Source of the DNA: a virus
Reading direction: 5' to 3' (one strand)
DNA: 23,431 nucleotides
Virus record (IMG/VR): IMGVR_UViG_3300020438_002867
Coordinates: 1-23,431 of that record
Numbering within the stretch: the first letter of the stretch is position 1; every line of letters starts with the position of its first letter. Shown here in pieces: positions 19,248-23,431 of this stretch. Below the pieces are notes generated by a model that was not told the origin of the DNA, ran no database searches, and saw only the letters and a list, made by a program, of their open reading frames with translations. The translations under genes and the position numbers were made by a program.

Positions 19248-19562
19248 TTATTCATTATGTTCTGTGTCTGGTGAGCCTGTAATAATTCTTGCCTTATATA
19301 TTCCGTCGCGACCTACTTGATCATCTACTCTTGCCTCTAATTTTCCATTTACTTCAACTGTGCCGCTACCTGTAATAATATAATCTTTATGCCCGCAATC
19401 AGTTTCTACACAATCGCCTACTCTAGCCGCAAGTTTACCATTTATTTCAGTATCAGGACTGCCTGTAATTATTCTTCCTTTTGTAGGGAACGGCTCGTTA
19501 TGATCTGGGTGATAACAGATTCCATCTGTTTTATCGTCTATTCTTGCACTAGGTTTAGCCAT
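19248..19562 (-). CDS. PAAR-motif spike-tip protein
   Basis: 104 residues, with three similar repeats of the pattern GRIITGSPDTEINGKLAARV, DYIITGSGTVEVNGKLEARV and ARIITGSPDTE. That is the beta-strand layout of PAAR proteins, which form a cone capping the central spike of contractile tails (T4 gp5.4). His17... and Cys/His residues (ICYHPDHNE, VETDCGHKD) are candidate zinc ligands at the tip. The ATG overlaps the stop of the large protein as TAATG, so the two are coupled and probably both belong to the baseplate or spike. Confidence 0.88.
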   Translation of the reverse strand: MAKPSARIDDKTDGICYHPDHNEPFPTKGRIITGSPDTEINGKLAARVGDCVETDCGHKDYIITGSGTVEVNGKLEARVDDQVGRDGIYKARIITGSPDTEHNE

Positions 19563-22500
19563 TAACTAGGTATCCTGCCGCCGCTTGTTATGTCATAAGG
19601 GTCGGGTAAAATAGGAGGCTCTTGTCTTGCAATCAATTGTTCGTTCTCTGGAAACGCTGTAGAGGATACAGGTATTACAGATGTTCGAGCATTGCTCATT
19701 AGAGACGTACCTGCTTCTGCAGCAGACTTCACAGATAATGCTGTTGATGTTGCAGTAACACTTGTTAAATTTTCTGTAACTGTTGCAAAATCAAATTTAG
19801 CTTTATCTTTTTCATCCTCTGCTGTGTTTACTATTTTTTTAACGTCTTCTGTAACAGCTTCTGCAAGTTTTTTTGCATTTACCTTTTCTTCATCAAATCC
19901 GCCTAGGCCAGCCGTATTAATTGTAGCAACGGTTTGACTATTTTCCACAACGTCTACAAAAGGTGTTATGTCTTCAAAATGAGCCTTAGTTGCTCTTTCA
20001 TACGCATCTGCGCCGCTAATTAAGTCTGTGAAAGGATGCATAGGACCTAAGTCAACAGTTCTATCTCCTAATGTTATTGTTTTAGATGTAGGTGGTTTTT
20101 CAAAGGCGGGCATACTTGGTTTTGCAGATGCAACATCAAGAGGTTCGGGTCTTAAACCTATTACATTGTTTATTACTTCATAATGACTTTCTACATCAAC
20201 ACCTGTTCCTGTTTTTTCTCTCCATGCTTGTTCCCACTCGTTTACCGGCATCCAATTAACGCCTTCAACAATAAACAATTCTCCTAGACCAACTTCTTCA
20301 CTTCTTCTAAAATTGTTTACACGTATTAGTCTTTCATTCGTATAAATGCCAGCTTCAAAGTCTGCTGTTGCTCTTTCAGCTGTATCATATGTAAGAACAC
20401 TGTCAGTTGCTATAAATGGTTGCTGCCCCAATGTCCCTGCGGCGTTTTCGTTTGCTTCGTCCTGAGCTTGTTCTTCTGCTGTTTTTTCTTGCGCAATAAC
20501 AAGTCCTGTATTCGAATTAAATGCGCCGCTGAATGTGCCGTTATTATTATTACTATTGCGTTCAAAAAACAGTCTATAAGCTGGCTGACCTGCAAATTTT
20601 ACATATTGAAGCCTTTCTGGTTTTAAATAGTCGTGATGATAATCGTTTGCTACACTAATATTTGACGCTTGTGATATAAAAATACTATCGTCTTTAATTT
20701 TTGCCGGAGCGCCCCAGGGGTCAAAATCTTTGGCTGCTTTCCATGGCAGATATTCTATGTTTTCTACATCACTTGCATCTACATAACCAAAATAATAGTT
20801 TGAAACAGTATAAATTTTTATAGGTCCAAATGATTCATCTATTGCTATGGTGCTGTGCGAATTGGGATATCCTTGGTCCTGGTTATGATATATCAAAAGT
20901 CTAATATATTTGACGCCGTTGAAAGTGAAGCTATCACCTTGTTTAATTGCTTGGCCATCCATGTAATCAACACCATCGAGGCTGCGAAATTTATACTCAA
21001 TATCCTTTCCGTTTTCACGAGCCGGTGCAAATTTGCCTGTGCCTGCGATTCTAGGGTCATGTACTGTGACATTCCTAAGAAAGAAATCCGTAGCGGTTCG
21101 ATCCCATTGATTTAATTGATCTGTATTGTAAAAAAACTCTATAAGTTCTTCTTCAGTTACACGTACCATTGAAAATCTGTTATTTGTAAAAGAATTTGTA
21201 CTTGAATTAGTTGGTTCTTCTATTAATTCGTATGCTCCTAACTGAACATCAAATCTAATATTTGTAAAAGTACCTTCAGCTGCAGTTGCTCTTAGCTGTC
21301 GTTGATTCTTAAAACTTTTTGGATTTTCAATTCCGCCGCCGGTGGTTAGTGGTGGTGGCTCAAGTGTAACTTTATTTGTAGATATATAATCATCAAAAGA
21401 TTTAATTCGGAATTGGTCCAGCTCATCATCACCGCTGACGTTTGATCTTCTTATTATAAAACCTGAGGGCAATTGTTTCGTGATATTGCGAACACCTTCA
21501 AAGGCTTCTACGTCAATTACTGTTAATTCTTGAGCTGTGGGTGCTCTACCTTTAATATTTGTCCGACCTATTCCAACAGTAATAAGTGCATCACCTAACG
21601 CCATAGGAACTGTAACAGTGTTGAGAAACATTGTTTGATTAACTATAGGAATTACTATTTTGCCGCGATTGAGTTGGGGGTTAGTATCAATAAAACGTTC
21701 TTCACCCTTATCGCGGTCTGTCACTGAATAAAGTTGATAGAAAGAGTCTTGAGGCCCTTCCGCTTGACTAATCACAACTGGCATGCCGTTTACATCTTTC
21801 ATTGGTTCACCACCTGGGAGCCAACTATACCAATGAATAGTACGGTGTCCGCGGCTTACCGGGCCGCCGGCAGGCGAATTATATGCTTGATCATAACGTT
21901 CATTACCAAGGATAAACTTGTTGCTTAACACTATAGGGTACGCATGTATTTTTCCATCTACAGGCTGGGGAAGCCACCTCATGCCGCCTCTGACATAACC
22001 TGGCACTAATTCTTGTACATTTGGATAGTTAGGCTGATAAATGTGTGTTGTTGTAGGTCCAAACTCCATCACACTAAATTCGCCAGCTGAGTTATAAGAA
22101 ACACTTGCAATCTGGGTCTTTCTAAGTTCGACATGAGGTGGAACTGTTACTCCGTCCCATACTGGTCCTAAAAATTGTTGGGTATCTTTTGCTCCACGGA
22201 AACTCGGCCAGCCTGTTAAATCAATGCTGCCGCCTCCACCGATATCAGCTGGCGAGTCTACTGGAGCCATAATATTTGAATTTTCTGCAATATCGCCAAT
22301 TGCCTGTGTAACAGCAGCACTGGCTGTTTTTGCTAGCGTTTTTGCAATTAAAGCAGCGTTGTCTAACATCATTGACTTACTACTAGTAATATAACCATTT
22401 GATGTTGTAATTGCTGTTTTTGCGGCGCCGAACGCAGACCTAACAGGCGCCATAATAGTATTAAAGGTGCTTATAATATCATCTATTACAGCTTGATGAT

Positions 22501-23080
22501 AATCATTAAAAGTTTGCCATTCTGCCCTATTGTTTGCGAGATCAACAACTTCATTAGCATAATTATCTAGGTTGATTTGGGCTGTAACAATATTTGAGGT
22601 TGCATTTCCTATAATATTATTTTGAACAGCAGCGTCAGTTGCATAGGTTGGAGAATTTGAATCCAATGCATCTAATGCAGCTTGTGCGTTATCGCGGTCG
22701 ACAATAGCCGCGTCTCTTTCAGCTTCTTCTAGAGGAATGTTAGTAGCATACCAATTTTCTGAATCTGTTATTTGTGCAAATTCATCTTGTGCTCTTTGTA
22801 CTTTTTCTTCATAGGGACGAAGTTTTGCGTTTATTCTTGCTACAATATCTACAAACTCATTTTTAATTGGTATTAATAATTGTGTAAGATCACCTAAAGT
22901 TTTGAAGGTTTCGCTACTTGCTTCAATTGCGTTAGTTTGTGCAATTTTTGAATCAAGGTTTGTTTGGGCACCTGTACTTTTTCCCGTATTAGATATATCG
23001 CCAGTGTCGAGATTCATAGGGTCGCAAGAATCGATAGCAAGCTGGGTGGTTTCTAAAATTAATGGTATACTAACTGGCAT
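19562..23080 (-). CDS. Large probable virion/baseplate protein (1172 aa)
   Basis: 1172 residues, not matched to a named family. Residues 30-270 are coiled coil and Ala/Asn-rich (IEASSETFKTLGDLTQLLIP, RDAAIVDRDNAQAALDAL). From about 275, a Gly-rich linker (GGGGSIDL) leads into a beta-rich domain with WHY-rich strands (RGAKDTQQFLGPVWDGVTV, TIHWYSWLPGGE). The last 200 residues are again helical and Pro-rich. Coiled coil plus beta domain and coupling to a PAAR tip suggest a structural tail or baseplate protein, perhaps spike-associated or receptor-binding. GAGGATTGCA precedes the ATG, and GCTAAATA (23126-23133) is a possible late box 46 bases upstream. Confidence 0.7.
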   Translation of the reverse strand: MPVSIPLILETTQLAIDSCDPMNLDTGDISNTGKSTGAQTNLDSKIAQTNAIEASSETFKTLGDLTQLLIPIKNEFVDIVARINAKLRPYEEKVQRAQDEFAQITDSENWYATNIPLEEAERDAAIVDRDNAQAALDALDSNSPTYATDAAVQNNIIGNATSNIVTAQINLDNYANEVVDLANNRAEWQTFNDYHQAVIDDIISTFNTIMAPVRSAFGAAKTAITTSNGYITSSKSMMLDNAALIAKTLAKTASAAVTQAIGDIAENSNIMAPVDSPADIGGGGSIDLTGWPSFRGAKDTQQFLGPVWDGVTVPPHVELRKTQIASVSYNSAGEFSVMEFGPTTTHIYQPNYPNVQELVPGYVRGGMRWLPQPVDGKIHAYPIVLSNKFILGNERYDQAYNSPAGGPVSRGHRTIHWYSWLPGGEPMKDVNGMPVVISQAEGPQDSFYQLYSVTDRDKGEERFIDTNPQLNRGKIVIPIVNQTMFLNTVTVPMALGDALITVGIGRTNIKGRAPTAQELTVIDVEAFEGVRNITKQLPSGFIIRRSNVSGDDELDQFRIKSFDDYISTNKVTLEPPPLTTGGGIENPKSFKNQRQLRATAAEGTFTNIRFDVQLGAYELIEEPTNSSTNSFTNNRFSMVRVTEEELIEFFYNTDQLNQWDRTATDFFLRNVTVHDPRIAGTGKFAPARENGKDIEYKFRSLDGVDYMDGQAIKQGDSFTFNGVKYIRLLIYHNQDQGYPNSHSTIAIDESFGPIKIYTVSNYYFGYVDASDVENIEYLPWKAAKDFDPWGAPAKIKDDSIFISQASNISVANDYHHDYLKPERLQYVKFAGQPAYRLFFERNSNNNNGTFSGAFNSNTGLVIAQEKTAEEQAQDEANENAAGTLGQQPFIATDSVLTYDTAERATADFEAGIYTNERLIRVNNFRRSEEVGLGELFIVEGVNWMPVNEWEQAWREKTGTGVDVESHYEVINNVIGLRPEPLDVASAKPSMPAFEKPPTSKTITLGDRTVDLGPMHPFTDLISGADAYERATKAHFEDITPFVDVVENSQTVATINTAGLGGFDEEKVNAKKLAEAVTEDVKKIVNTAEDEKDKAKFDFATVTENLTSVTATSTALSVKSAAEAGTSLMSNARTSVIPVSSTAFPENEQLIARQEPPILPDPYDITSGGRIPS

Positions 23081-23125
23081 TGCAATCCTCAGCAGACATA
23101 CGGAACTCCTCGTTTTATACTAATA

Positions 23126-23133
23126 TATTTAGC
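23126..23133 (-). promoter_or_regulatory. Late-promoter-like box before the large protein
   Basis: GCTAAATA on the minus strand (core TAAATA), 46 bases upstream of the ATG at 23080. No TTGACA-type promoter is seen in this 60-base gap. Confidence 0.3.
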
Positions 23134-23140
23134 TGAGGTT

Positions 23141-23431
23141 TTATACCATTTGAATACTACTGGTGCTGGAGGTGTACTGTTTTGCTATATCTGATTCTGT
23201 TTTAGCGATACAACTTACCGTAGATGCCAAAACATTAAATTTGGCATCGGGCGATACACTATACATATACGGTGCTAGTCCTAGGCCTTGCTGTTGCATA
23301 ATCAATACCATAGGTTTATGTAGTATAAATTTTGTATCTGATTCATCTTCAAGACGAGCAACAATCTCTTCGCCTGAACTTAGTTTTAGAGACACGGTGT
23401 CTCCGGTTTTGTATGGAGTTTCAATTAACAT
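23141..23431 (-). CDS. Conserved small phage protein, start at window edge
   Basis: 96 residues from an ATG at the last base of the window; whether this is the true start cannot be told, although MLIETPYKTGDTVSLKLSSG looks like a natural beginning. The first half is Sm-like or SH3-like beta (VSLKLSSGEEIVARLEDES, FILHKPMVLIMQQQ); then LGLAPYMYSVSPDAKF. I remember similar sequences as conserved hypotheticals of T4-like marine phages. Function unknown. Confidence 0.75.
   Translation of the reverse strand: MLIETPYKTGDTVSLKLSSGEEIVARLEDESDTKFILHKPMVLIMQQQGLGLAPYMYSVSPDAKFNVLASTVSCIAKTESDIAKQYTSSTSSIQMV

Noticed and set aside
20410-20626. Small frames on both strands within the large virion gene
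   Set aside because: Shadow frames of the 1172-residue gene with no start signals.
1-23431. CRISPR array, tRNA genes or insertion sequence
   Set aside because: No regularly spaced direct repeats, no cloverleaf other than the tmRNA, and no transposase or terminal inverted repeats seen.

Overview
The window is an AT-rich, gene-dense stretch in which every gene I accept lies on the minus strand. It looks like part of a T4-like myovirus of marine alphaproteobacteria, probably of the SAR11 (pelagiphage) type. The evidence is: short or overlapping gene junctions; sigma70-like promoters and exact T4-type late boxes (TATAAATA); a PAAR spike-tip gene beside a very large virion-type protein; many small proteins with the look of T4-like marine phage conserved hypotheticals; phage-encoded bS21; and a circularly permuted (two-piece) tmRNA gene, the arrangement known from alphaproteobacteria. 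The host assignment is inference.

Layout in transcription order (high to low coordinates). 23431-19248: a conserved small protein, a 1172-residue probable virion protein and a PAAR tip. 19242-17649: an early-type promoter reading a HAD phosphatase and small proteins, then a tiny possibly frameshifted membrane gene. 17659-17311: promoter, permuted ssrA (tmRNA, tag ANDNYAPEMALAA) and terminator. 17279-16115: promoter, pseudoazurin-like blue copper protein, three small coupled genes and terminator. 16081-15654: a short outer-membrane beta-barrel-like protein and terminator. 15611-10417: a two-TM protein, staphylococcal-nuclease homologue, Ala/Lys-rich TolA-like protein, basic protein, SleB-type cell wall hydrolase and a 747-residue membrane coiled-coil protein. 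10409-8582: a small hypothetical, ribosomal protein bS21 and GMP reductase. 8480-6443: small heat shock protein, ClpS, heme oxygenase and a ferredoxin-dependent bilin reductase of PcyX/PebS type. 6416-5229: a late-promoter gene whose N-terminus carries two LNE motifs like T4 prohead-protease sites. 5211-2818: one long operon with two 2OG-Fe(II) oxygenase-like proteins, small proteins, an AbrB/MazE-like protein and translation initiation factor IF-1. 2774-1: SprT-like metallopeptidase, a ParB/DGQHR-like protein with an HNH protein, and a truncated unknown gene.

Taken together, the window carries a translation and protein-quality set (IF-1, bS21, tmRNA, ClpS, Hsp20), metabolic genes (heme to biliverdin to bilin, GMP to IMP, blue copper electron carrier, oxygenases) and lysis/envelope genes. 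Transcription units are marked by a recurring TTGACA-N17-TATAAT promoter, whose -35 often overlaps the stop codon of the gene upstream. The strongest candidates for a special system are the heme oxygenase/bilin reductase cassette behind clpS, the phage tmRNA with IF-1 and bS21, and a compact regulatory element at 13665-13726 where a promoter sits inside a terminator hairpin whose 3' arm is the next ribosome binding site.
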